Source: Terriglobia bacterium (lineage in GTDB: Bacteria > Acidobacteriota > Terriglobia > UBA7540). From it: DNA of 5,581 nucleotides. The stretch spans positions 1 through 5,581 of the forward strand of contig JASHYZ010000187.1 in assembly GCA_030042795.1 (NCBI GenBank), given 5' to 3'. The translations under genes were made by a program, and so were the position numbers. Positions 1 to 4,948 of this stretch are shown one piece after another. How positions within the stretch are numbered: position 1 is the first letter of the stretch; each line of letters begins with the position of its first letter. The notes beneath the pieces are model-generated. The model searched no databases. It had not been told where the DNA came from and worked only from the letters and a program-made list of their open reading frames with translations.

Positions 1-1050
1 GTTTACGACCAGTACGGCTTCTATTCGGACAATATCCCGCCGGGCGGTTATCCCGGCGCGGGAAGCCCGGCCGGAGCTTACTCCACCTATGCGGCCGGTG
101 GCGCGGGCGCGCCGGGCGAGTTTGACTTTTCCGGCTTCGATTTCTCGGACTTTGATGTTGGTGGGCCGCGAGCGCGCAGAGGCGCGGGTCACGGAACGCA
201 AGGAGCGGGAACCGAAGAGAGCCACGGTAGTTTCAAGGATTTCTTCTCGCAGATTTTTTCGCGCGGCGCCGCCGCAGAAGAGGAAGAAGCTGAGGACACG
301 CGGGGACGCGATCTCGAGCATCACCTCCACCTTGGCTTTTGGGACGCGATCCGTGGCACGCAGGTACGGGTTACGGTGAACCGCAACGAAACCTGTCCGG
401 TATGCAAAGGAACTGGCACCGGCAAAGGCGCGCCCACAACCTGTCCCACGTGTAACGGGACCGGCAAACTTACCCGGCAATCCGGGGCCATGACGTTCAG
501 CGGCCCTTGCCCGGATTGTGGCGGCACCGGAAAGAGGAAACCGATTTGCCCGAACTGCTCAGGCGCCGGCTACGTAACTAAGCCTGAAACGTTCGAGGTT
601 CGCATTCCGGCCGGGGTCGATAGCGGCTCGCGAGTGCGCGTAGCGGGCAAAGGCAACGCAGGCCGTAATGGCGGGCCTCCAGGCGACATCTACATCGTGA
701 CCGATGTCGAGCCGCACCCGTTCTTCGAGCGCAAGGGCAACAACATTTACGTGAAGCTGCCCGTCACCATCACTGAGGCGGCACTCGGCGCCAAAGTGGA
801 AGTGCCCACGCTGGACGGGCCCAGCACCATCAAGATTCCGCCGGGCACGCAGAGCGGACAAAAACTCCGGTTGCGCGGCAAGGGCGTCCCTTCTCTGCGC
901 GGTGAGGCACGTGGCGACCAGTTTGTAGAGGTTCAGGTGGTAGTGCCGCGCGTAGCGGATGAGCGCTCCAAGGATCTTTTGCGCGAACTGGCGCGGTTGA
1001 ATCCGGAGGACCCGCGGGCAGCGTTGAAGGAAGTAGGCGCCCCGCAGTAG
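1..1050 (+). CDS. dnaJ: Type I DnaJ (Hsp40) co-chaperone, 5'-truncated by the window edge
   Basis: This gene supplies the Hsp40 partner that delivers unfolded clients to DnaK and stimulates its ATPase in the cytoplasm. Reading frame 1 is open from the first base to TAG at 1048-1050, giving 349 residues. The first residues, VYDQYG, match the usual end of a J-domain, so the HPD-containing J-domain lies just outside the window. A Gly/Phe/Asp-rich linker follows (about residues 10-70, e.g. EFDFSGFDFSDF), then an acidic stretch near residues 89-97. Four CxxCxGxG zinc-binding motifs sit at residues 132-139 (CPVCKGTG), 148-155 (CPTCNGTG), 170-177 (CPDCGGTG) and 183-190 (CPNCSGAG); all eight cysteines are present. 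The C-terminal client-binding domains follow (PAGVDSGSRVRVAGKG; IPPGTQSGQKLRLRGKG). A GTG at 376 is internal, not a start. The full zinc finger makes this type I (DnaJ) rather than CbpA. The family call is very secure. Confidence 0.97.
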   Translation, partial: VYDQYGFYSDNIPPGGYPGAGSPAGAYSTYAAGGAGAPGEFDFSGFDFSDFDVGGPRARRGAGHGTQGAGTEESHGSFKDFFSQIFSRGAAAEEEEAEDTRGRDLEHHLHLGFWDAIRGTQVRVTVNRNETCPVCKGTGTGKGAPTTCPTCNGTGKLTRQSGAMTFSGPCPDCGGTGKRKPICPNCSGAGYVTKPETFEVRIPAGVDSGSRVRVAGKGNAGRNGGPPGDIYIVTDVEPHPFFERKGNNIYVKLPVTITEAALGAKVEVPTLDGPSTIKIPPGTQSGQKLRLRGKGVPSLRGEARGDQFVEVQVVVPRVADERSKDLLRELARLNPEDPRAALKEVGAPQ

Positions 1051-1090
1051 GAGTAGGCAGAAAGCGGTAGGTAGTCGGCGGTCGGCAGTT
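1032..1090 (+). repeat. Degenerate AGTAGG / TCGGC micro-repeat tract at the dnaJ 3' end
   Basis: AGTAGG occurs at 1032-1037, 1046-1051 and 1052-1057, and the longer AGTAGGCAG at 1052-1060 recurs at 1240-1248. The tract continues as a run of GTAG and TCGGC units up to about 1088. The first copies lie inside the last codons of dnaJ and the third overlaps the stop region, so the repeat crosses the gene boundary. It is low-complexity sequence with no coding sense. Its function is unknown. Confidence 0.55.
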
Positions 1091-1123
1091 GGGAGAAGGG
1101 AAGGATGAAGTTTGAAGGATAAA

Positions 1124-1141
1124 GCCAGCGTAGCCAGCGTA
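1124..1141 (+). repeat. Two tandem copies of a 9-bp unit GCCAGCGTA
   Basis: The 9-mer GCCAGCGTA is present twice without a gap (1124-1132, 1133-1141) and is followed by GCG, the start of a third partial-looking unit. Just before it, AAGGAT occurs at 1101-1106 and again at 1115-1120. These short duplications are typical of slippage-generated intergenic sequence. No function can be read from them. Confidence 0.6.
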
Positions 1142-1142
1142 G

Positions 1143-1168
1143 CGCAGACCTGCTTCCCAAGGTCTGCG
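1143..1168. repeat. Hairpin with a perfect 9-bp stem downstream of dnaJ
   Basis: CGCAGACCT (1143-1151) is the exact reverse complement of AGGTCTGCG (1160-1168), with an 8-base loop. No T-run follows on the + strand (the next bases are GCTCTTGTG), so it is not a canonical intrinsic terminator. It may act as a 3' stabilising structure for the dnaJ message, or it may be one more unit of the palindrome-rich region. Confidence 0.6.
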
Positions 1169-1293
1169 GCTCTTGTGCTATTCACCGATGAAACGCCGCT
1201 GACCTTGAACAGCAGGTTCGCGCTACCTTGCTTGAAGGCAGTAGGCAGTACGCCGTATGCCTATATCACCGGTTGCGCGAAGCGCTTTGGAGT

Positions 1294-1316
1294 GCGGCAG
1301 CTTGCTGCCGCTTTTT
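1294..1316 (+). terminator. Rho-independent terminator formed by the left repeat arm
   Basis: An 8-bp all-but-one GC stem, GCGGCAGC (1294-1301) with GCTGCCGC (1304-1311) and a nominal two-base TT loop, is followed directly by TTTTT (1312-1316). This has the classic form of an intrinsic terminator reading on the + strand. It lies about 245 bases after the dnaJ stop and about 285 bases before hspR, so it would end dnaJ-operon transcripts. The matching palindrome in the right arm (1523-1540), read on the - strand, is followed only by TTTCC and would be much weaker. Confidence 0.6.
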
Positions 1317-1318
1317 CC

Positions 1319-1514
1319 CCGCGAGCTCGCTCGCGGACCTGGAGTTTCTACATTCACCGCATGGCCAAGATGGCTATGCCACGTGGCACGGGCTTCCAGC
1401 CCGTGCTAGGCCGACCCAAGGGTCGGCCCTCGCAGAGGTTCGCTCTGCGCATCCAGCGATGCTCGCTCGTGGACGCACGCAATCAGAGCTTTTTTGTGGC
1501 CGGCAAGCCGGCCA
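1319..1514. repeat. Cluster of six short hairpins inside the inverted-repeat core
   Basis: Back-to-back perfect stems are visible: 1319-1336 (7 bp, CTCG loop), 1386-1406 (9 bp, TCC loop), 1409-1428 (9 bp around AA), 1431-1449 (7 bp, GTTCG loop), 1455-1467 (5 bp, TGC loop) and 1497-1514 (8 bp around AA). Several loops are the minimal AA or CAAG type. A T6 run at 1490-1495 lies between the last two but does not directly follow a stem. Reading frames are open across this region on both strands, but they are by-products of the palindromes. I see no protein gene between 1051 and 1601. Confidence 0.65.
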
Positions 1515-1570
1515 GTTGGAAAGCGGCAGCAAGCTGCCGCACTCCAAAGCGCTTCGCGCAGCCGGCTCTG

Positions 1571-1595
1571 AACTTTTGATCTTTTAACTTTGAAA
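1571..1595 (+). repeat. AT-rich leader with AACTTT direct repeat before hspR
   Basis: AACTTTTGA (1571-1579) and AACTTTGAA (1586-1594) recur with a 15-base period in an AT-rich strip that contrasts with its GC-rich surroundings. It immediately precedes the hspR start. It could include promoter elements or be another intergenic micro-repeat. I could not identify a convincing -35/-10 pair. Confidence 0.35.
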
Positions 1596-1601
1596 TTGCC
1601 T

Positions 1602-2015
1602 ATGCCCCGAGGACGCAAAGCACGAAGCAAGACCAAGGCCGGCTACATGATTAGTGCCGTGGCGGAGATGTATAACATCCATCCGCAGACCTTGCGCCTC
1701 TATGAGCGGGAAGGACTCTTATTACCCTCGCGCAGCGACGGAAACACCCGCCTTTACACCGAGGAAGACCTGGAGCGCCTGGAGGTCATCCTCAGTCTGA
1801 CCCGCGACTTGGGTGTGAATCTGGCCGGCATCGAGATCATTCTGAACATGCGCGCTCGCATGAAAGAGATGGAGCGCGAGGTTCAGGCCCTGGTGGAGTT
1901 CACGCGCCGCGCGATCTACGATCCGCCGAACCGCCCTTCCTCGCAGCCCGAAACGGGATTGGTGCGAGTAGGCCGCCGCCACATCATCCGAACCCACTCA
2001 GCCCGTGCAAGCTAG
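1602..2015 (+). CDS. hspR: MerR-family heat-shock repressor HspR
   Basis: HspR is a dimeric DNA-binding repressor of chaperone genes, best known from actinobacteria, where it binds HAIR operators and uses DnaK as co-repressor. From ATG 1602 the protein is 137 residues. It has a basic N-terminal tail (residues 1-14, rich in R and K), a MerR helix-turn-helix (about 17-40, with IHPQTLRLYEREGLL), a wing (about 42-53, RSDGNTRLYTEED) and the family-typical GVNLAGIEIIL at 71-81. A predicted coiled-coil dimer helix (about 82-105) and a Pro/Arg-rich tail follow. No effector-binding domain or metal-binding cysteines are present, unlike MerR, CueR or SoxR. The start is uncertain: TTG 1590 would add four residues, and ATG 1647 (after AAGG at 1635-1638) would remove fifteen. 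I prefer 1602 because the basic tail is in frame and plausible. Position after dnaJ strongly supports HspR over other MerR proteins. Confidence 0.9.
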   Translation: MPRGRKARSKTKAGYMISAVAEMYNIHPQTLRLYEREGLLLPSRSDGNTRLYTEEDLERLEVILSLTRDLGVNLAGIEIILNMRARMKEMEREVQALVEFTRRAIYDPPNRPSSQPETGLVRVGRRHIIRTHSARAS

Positions 2016-2063
2016 GGAGTTCCCACGAAACAAGGCACGCGCCCAAGTAGTAGACTTGAGTCG

Positions 2064-2357
2064 ATGTCCAACAGAACTTCATGGATGCTCAACATTGGCT
2101 TGCTGGTGCTGGTTCTGACTTACTTGTTCGTGGGAGTGTACGTACATAGCTGGTGGATGGACGCCGCATTAATGGGTGTTAGCGTTCTGGGAGCGGTAGT
2201 TTATTTTGCGGTACAAGTGATTAAACATCGCGGGGGCAGCGAACTTGACCGCATGCGGTGGCTCTGGGGTCCGGGTTGGTGGCGTCGGTTCGCCACGGAC
2301 GACTTTGGAAAGCGCAAAAGCCAGGGCCCGTGCTGCAACTCTCCCTCACATAAATGA
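2064..2357 (+). CDS. Small two-helix membrane protein of unknown function
   Basis: I do not recognise this family. The 97-residue product starts at ATG 2064, 48 bases after hspR, with only a weak purine stretch upstream (GAG at 2058-2060). Two hydrophobic segments are clear: residues 9-27 (LNIGLLVLVLTYLFVGVYV) and about 34-53 (AALMGVSVLGAVVYFAVQVI). The short turn between them holds HSWWMD. After the second helix come KHR and a Trp/Arg-rich, mostly basic tail (about 54-97), which by the positive-inside rule should be cytoplasmic; both termini would then be inside. There is no signal-peptidase site or catalytic motif. Clean helix placement, the ATG start and the close fit between hspR and pit argue for a real gene, but no homology supports it. 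The end of the tail (CCNSPSHK) looks unconstrained. Confidence 0.6.
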   Translation: MSNRTSWMLNIGLLVLVLTYLFVGVYVHSWWMDAALMGVSVLGAVVYFAVQVIKHRGGSELDRMRWLWGPGWWRRFATDDFGKRKSQGPCCNSPSHK

Positions 2358-2363
2358 CGAAGC

Positions 2364-2398
2364 CCGAGAACTGGTCGCGGCTCGGCGCTAAAGTTCTC
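2364..2398 (+). repeat. Two overlapping, mutually exclusive stems upstream of pit
   Basis: CCGAG (2364-2368) can pair with CTCGG (2381-2385), while GAGAACT (2366-2372) can pair with AGTTCTC (2392-2398). The two stems share bases 2366-2368 and cannot form together. No T-run follows, so this is not a standard terminator. It may be the 3' structure of the hspR/membrane-protein transcript. The evidence is only base complementarity. Confidence 0.3.
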
Positions 2399-2439
2399 TG
2401 AACGACACTTCCCTCATCCGTATTCGAATTGTTTCCTTC

Positions 2440-2474
2440 CTGTAACGTGACCTTCACAAACGGCGGTGTATGCT
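2440..2474 (+). promoter_or_regulatory. Candidate pit promoter with Pho-box-like direct repeat
   Basis: CTGTAAC (2440-2446) and CCTTCAC (2451-2457) are separated by four bases, the 11-bp period of a Pho box (two CTGTCAT-like heptamers). Each heptamer matches about five of seven positions. A -10-like TATGCT lies at 2469-2474, 11 bases after the box, as in PhoB-activated promoters. GTGACC (2447-2452) could also serve as a weak -35 with a 16-base spacer. Transcription would start near 2481, just ahead of the GGAGG ribosome site. The GTGA-CCT-TCAC dyad (2447-2457) is an alternative reading as an operator. Confidence 0.4.
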
Positions 2475-2484
2475 TTCGCATCTT

Positions 2485-2489
2485 GGAGG
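2485..2489 (+). promoter_or_regulatory. Shine-Dalgarno GGAGG that fixes the pit start
   Basis: A full GGAGG core lies six bases before ATG 2496. An in-frame GTG at 2466 would add ten residues, but it lacks a ribosome site and overlaps the predicted promoter, so ATG 2496 is the better start. Confidence 0.8.
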
Positions 2490-2495
2490 CGAACT

Positions 2496-4085
2496 ATGGC
2501 GACAGCAGCACCGAGCATATTGGACGCGAAACTCGGAAAGGCCCGGCCCGGCGCCGCCGGCATGTGGGTTTTCGGAGTAGCCTTAGTAATCGGCGTCGTT
2601 TATGCAGCCACTCACTTAGCTTCAGACCTGTCCACGGTCCACTCGCCTTCTGTTTATCCATTTCTGCTGCTGGGTGTCGCGCTGTGTATCGCGTTGGGCT
2701 TCGAATTTGTGAACGGGTTTCATGACACAGCCAACGCAGTTGCAACCGTGATCTACACGCACTCACTTGAACCGCACCTGGCGGTCGTGTGGTCCGGCAT
2801 GTGGAACTTCGTCGGCGTGCTCACATCCACTGGCGCGGTGGCCTTTTCCATCATCACCCTTCTGCCTGTCGAGTTGATCCTTCAAGTTGGCAGCGGAGCC
2901 GGGTTCGCGATGGTTTTCGCGCTCCTGGTGGCGGCGATCATCTGGAACGTTGGCACTTGGTTCTTCGGCCTGCCTGCCTCCAGTTCCCATACGATGATCG
3001 GGTCCATCATCGGAGTCGGCGTGGCCAATCAGTTGATGTCGCCCAAGACGGGCACCAGCGGCGTGGATTGGTCGCAAGCAGCCAACGTCGGAAAGACTCT
3101 GTTGGTTTCGCCGCTAGTTGGCTTCGCCTTCGCTTTCCTGGTCCTGTTGCTGGCCAAGGCACTCCTCCGCAACAAGAGCCTGTATGAAGCTCCCAAAGGG
3201 ACTGAGCCTCCCCCGTTTTGGATCCGGTGTCTCCTGATTCTTACCTGCACGGGAGTAAGCTACGCCCACGGCTCGAACGACGGTCAAAAGGGTATGGGCC
3301 TTATTATGTTGATCCTCATCGGCACGGTTCCCACCGCTTACGCCCTGAATCACGCCGTCAGCGCCAAAGACAGCCAGGACTTCATTGCAGTTTCCCGCCA
3401 GACGGCGGATATGCTGAATCATTACGTGACACCGACGACCGTGGTGGGTGATCCGCGCCAGGACGTCACCAACTACATTCGGGACCACAACTTTAAGCCG
3501 ACCACCATGCTCGCATTGCAACAGATGGTGAACGGTATTGGCGATGAGATGGCCATTTACAAGGACTTGGCTAAAGTACCTCAAGACGCCACGCGCAATT
3601 TCCGCAATGACATGTACGTGGTAAGCGAAGCTCTGCGGCTGATGCAGAAGTCGGGCGTCCCGGCGTTTACGGCGGACGAACGGGCGGAGCTCGCGAACTA
3701 CAAGAAGCATGTGGACCAGGCAACCAAATTCATTCCCACCTGGGTTAAAGTGGCGGTGGCCATCGCGCTGGGCCTTGGCACCATGGTGGGTTGGAAGCGT
3801 ATCGTGGTGACGGTAGGCGAAAAAATCGGCAAGAGCCACCTGACTTACGCGCAGGGCGCGTCGGCTGAAATCGTAGCCATGGCTACCATTGAGATGGCGG
3901 ACCGTTTCGGCATGCCTGTAAGCACAACGCACGTTCTCTCGTCCGGAGTCGCCGGCACCATGGCGGCCAATCGCTCGGGCTTGCAGTGGGGGACGGTTCG
4001 GAATCTGGCGATGGCCTGGGTCCTGACGTTGCCCGCCGCCATCATGCTGTCAGGATTTCTGTTTTGGCTGTTTCGCAAGATTTGA
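2496..4085 (+). CDS. pitA: PitA-type low-affinity inorganic phosphate transporter
   Basis: A 529-residue inner-membrane symporter of the PiT family, which imports phosphate (in PitA as a neutral metal-phosphate complex with protons). The inverted-repeat signatures of the family are both visible: NGFHDTANAV at residues 73-82 and YAHGSNDGQKGMG at 256-268. ASSSHT (161-166) and its C-terminal counterpart GMPVSTTH (472-479) are also intact, as is GWKRIVVTVGEKIGK (432-446). About ten hydrophobic segments flank a hydrophilic, helical central loop at roughly 289-408. That loop also exists in Escherichia coli PitA, which the whole sequence resembles in order and spacing (E. coli PitA is about 499 residues), rather than in the shorter DUF47-linked Pit proteins. 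The N-terminus is about 40 residues longer than in PitA and contains an extra hydrophobic segment (about 23-42). No DUF47/PhoU-like partner gene is adjacent. An 80-base gap separates it from the downstream regulator. Confidence 0.95.
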   Translation: MATAAPSILDAKLGKARPGAAGMWVFGVALVIGVVYAATHLASDLSTVHSPSVYPFLLLGVALCIALGFEFVNGFHDTANAVATVIYTHSLEPHLAVVWSGMWNFVGVLTSTGAVAFSIITLLPVELILQVGSGAGFAMVFALLVAAIIWNVGTWFFGLPASSSHTMIGSIIGVGVANQLMSPKTGTSGVDWSQAANVGKTLLVSPLVGFAFAFLVLLLAKALLRNKSLYEAPKGTEPPPFWIRCLLILTCTGVSYAHGSNDGQKGMGLIMLILIGTVPTAYALNHAVSAKDSQDFIAVSRQTADMLNHYVTPTTVVGDPRQDVTNYIRDHNFKPTTMLALQQMVNGIGDEMAIYKDLAKVPQDATRNFRNDMYVVSEALRLMQKSGVPAFTADERAELANYKKHVDQATKFIPTWVKVAVAIALGLGTMVGWKRIVVTVGEKIGKSHLTYAQGASAEIVAMATIEMADRFGMPVSTTHVLSSGVAGTMAANRSGLQWGTVRNLAMAWVLTLPAAIMLSGFLFWLFRKI

Positions 4086-4115
4086 TTGAACGGATTCGGC
4101 GCTTGATGCTCGACT

Positions 4116-4146
4116 TGTGCGCGCACACTTACCTCCGATCTACAAT
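4116..4146 (+). promoter_or_regulatory. Candidate response-regulator promoter: 12-bp palindrome plus TACAAT
   Basis: A perfect palindrome TGTGCGCGCACA (4116-4127) precedes a -10-like TACAAT (4141-4146). TTGTGC (4115-4120) would be a -35 at 20 bases, which is too long for a good sigma-70 promoter, so activator help is plausible. A dyad in the -35 zone is a typical place for an OmpR-family regulator or another dimeric factor to bind. Autoregulation is inference only. Confidence 0.4.
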
Positions 4147-4165
4147 AGGTAGCGGGTGAGCGTCA

Positions 4166-4840
4166 GTGAGAATCCTGCTGGTGGAAGATGAGCACCGGGT
4201 GGCGAGCTTCGTGGCCCGCGCACTCCGGGAGCAGGCTTACGCGGTCGATGTCGCCGAAAGCGGTGAACGGGCCGTAAGTTTAGCCTGCCAGTCCTGCTAC
4301 GACACGATCTTGCTTGACCTGCGGTTGCCGGACGGCGATGGCATCGAGGTCTGCCGCACCCTGCGCGCCAAGGGCGTGAACTCGCCCGTTCTGATGCTGA
4401 CGGCACGTGCGCTCGTCGAGCAGCGCGTCGAGGGACTCGACGCGGGCGCGGACGATTACCTGACCAAACCCTTCGCGGTGGCAGAGCTTCTGGCGCGGGT
4501 ACGGGCGCTAGTTCGAAGGGGATTCCAGAAAAGTGCGGCTACGCTGCGCAGCGGCGATCTCGAACTCGACCGGCACCGCAGGCGTGTCCGGCGCGGCGGG
4601 AAACCAGTCCCGCTCACCTCGAAGGAATTCGCCCTGCTTGAGCTGCTTTTGCTGCGCGCCCCGGAGATCGTTCCCCGCAGCGAAATCCTCGAGCACGTTT
4701 GGGATGCTCGCTTCGACAGCGGTACCAACTTGCTGGAAGTCTACATCAAGCGACTCCGCCAAAAGGTTGACTATGACCAGGGCTCGAAGCTGATCCACAC
4801 GGTCCGAGGCGTGGGTTATCGCCTGGGAACGGAGGAATAG
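4166..4840 (+). CDS. OmpR/PhoB-family two-component response regulator, CusR/CopR-like
   Basis: A cytoplasmic transcription factor of 224 residues, starting at GTG 4166 with GGTGAG (4155-4160) as ribosome site. The receiver domain (1-117) has all functional residues: acidic E7 and D8, phosphoacceptor D51 in LLDLRLPDGDG, switch T79, Y98, and K101 in DYLTKPF. The winged-helix output domain (about 128-221) includes LTSKEFALLELLL and the recognition-helix region SGTNLLEVYIKRLRQKVD (185-202), ending in the usual IHTVRGVGYRL. WDARFDSGTNLLEV resembles the CusR/PcoR/CopR/QseB subgroup (WDxxFDSxTNxxxV) more than PhoB, so I would not call it PhoB despite its position behind pit. The cognate histidine kinase, usually the next gene, is absent here; convergent carD follows. 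The signal it senses cannot be told from the sequence. Confidence 0.95.
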   Translation: MRILLVEDEHRVASFVARALREQAYAVDVAESGERAVSLACQSCYDTILLDLRLPDGDGIEVCRTLRAKGVNSPVLMLTARALVEQRVEGLDAGADDYLTKPFAVAELLARVRALVRRGFQKSAATLRSGDLELDRHRRRVRRGGKPVPLTSKEFALLELLLLRAPEIVPRSEILEHVWDARFDSGTNLLEVYIKRLRQKVDYDQGSKLIHTVRGVGYRLGTEE

Positions 4841-4881
4841 GTGCGACGCTCTCACTGGGCGCCGGATGGCGTACCCAGGGA

Positions 4882-4925
4882 GCGCCAAAGGCGCACTGAA
4901 CCGCGGCTGTCACCGCAAGGTGGCA
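4882..4925. terminator. Two hairpins between the convergent regulator and carD genes
   Basis: GCGCC-AAA-GGCGC (4882-4894) is a 5-bp stem, and TGTCACC-GCAA-GGTGGCA (4908-4925) is a 7-bp stem with one T/G pair (a U-G wobble in the + strand transcript) and a GNRA-class GCAA loop. Both lie in the 108-base gap between two converging genes, the place for a shared terminator. Neither is followed by a T-run on either strand, so a canonical intrinsic mechanism is not supported. They may mark transcript 3' ends or assist Rho-dependent stopping. Confidence 0.35.
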
Positions 4926-4948
4926 CGGGACGATAGATTGGGGGGTGC

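Larger units (their letters stand above)
1269..1565. repeat. Inverted-repeat element: 46-bp arms around a ~205-bp hairpin-rich core (REP/BIME- or MITE-like)
   Basis: The left arm 1274-1314 is the exact reverse complement of 1520-1560 (41 bp). After one T/G position (1273 versus 1561, a U-G pair in RNA), CCGG at 1269-1272 pairs with CCGG at 1562-1565, giving 46 positions with a single non-Watson-Crick pair. Each arm carries its own inner palindrome, GCGGCAGC-NN-GCTGCCGC (1294-1311 and 1523-1540). In the left arm a GGAG tetranucleotide (1289-1292) lies one base before that hairpin; the right arm has the mirror arrangement. A GTAG/GGAG foot beside a hairpin is a known feature of REP sequences mobilised by RAYT transposases, and two inverted copies would form a BIME. 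There is no transposase in the window and no target-site duplication outside 1269 or 1565, so a mobile origin is inference. Confidence 0.7.

Noticed and set aside
559..1185. 208-codon open frame on the - strand opposite dnaJ
   Set aside because: It is antisense to a firmly identified dnaJ with conserved zinc-finger and client-binding domains. Its composition is that of a GC-rich shadow frame.
1269..1565. CRISPR array
   Set aside because: The repeats are inverted, not regularly spaced direct repeats, and there is no spacer periodicity or cas gene.
1269..1565. Complete insertion sequence
   Set aside because: The core holds no transposase frame and there is no target-site duplication flanking the arms; at most it is a non-autonomous element.
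1112..1579. Long + strand open frames at 1112-1579 and 1228-1587, and a - strand one at 1406-1636
   Set aside because: They run through the palindromic repeats, are open on both strands because of symmetric GC-rich units, have no domain and overlap the terminator. The GTGFQPV-like peptide from the 1386-1406 hairpin is the kind of spurious hypothetical produced by dispersed palindromes.
2044..2061. CAAGT-N5-ACTTG inverted repeat and CTTGAGT half-site as a HAIR operator
   Set aside because: HAIR has the outer arms CTTG...CAAG with a 7-base spacer. Here the orientation is reversed and no second half-site follows at the right distance, so only a half-site is noted.
3114..3932. 272-codon open frame on the - strand opposite pit
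   Set aside because: It mirrors the transporter coding sequence, with high His and Arg content and no recognisable domain.
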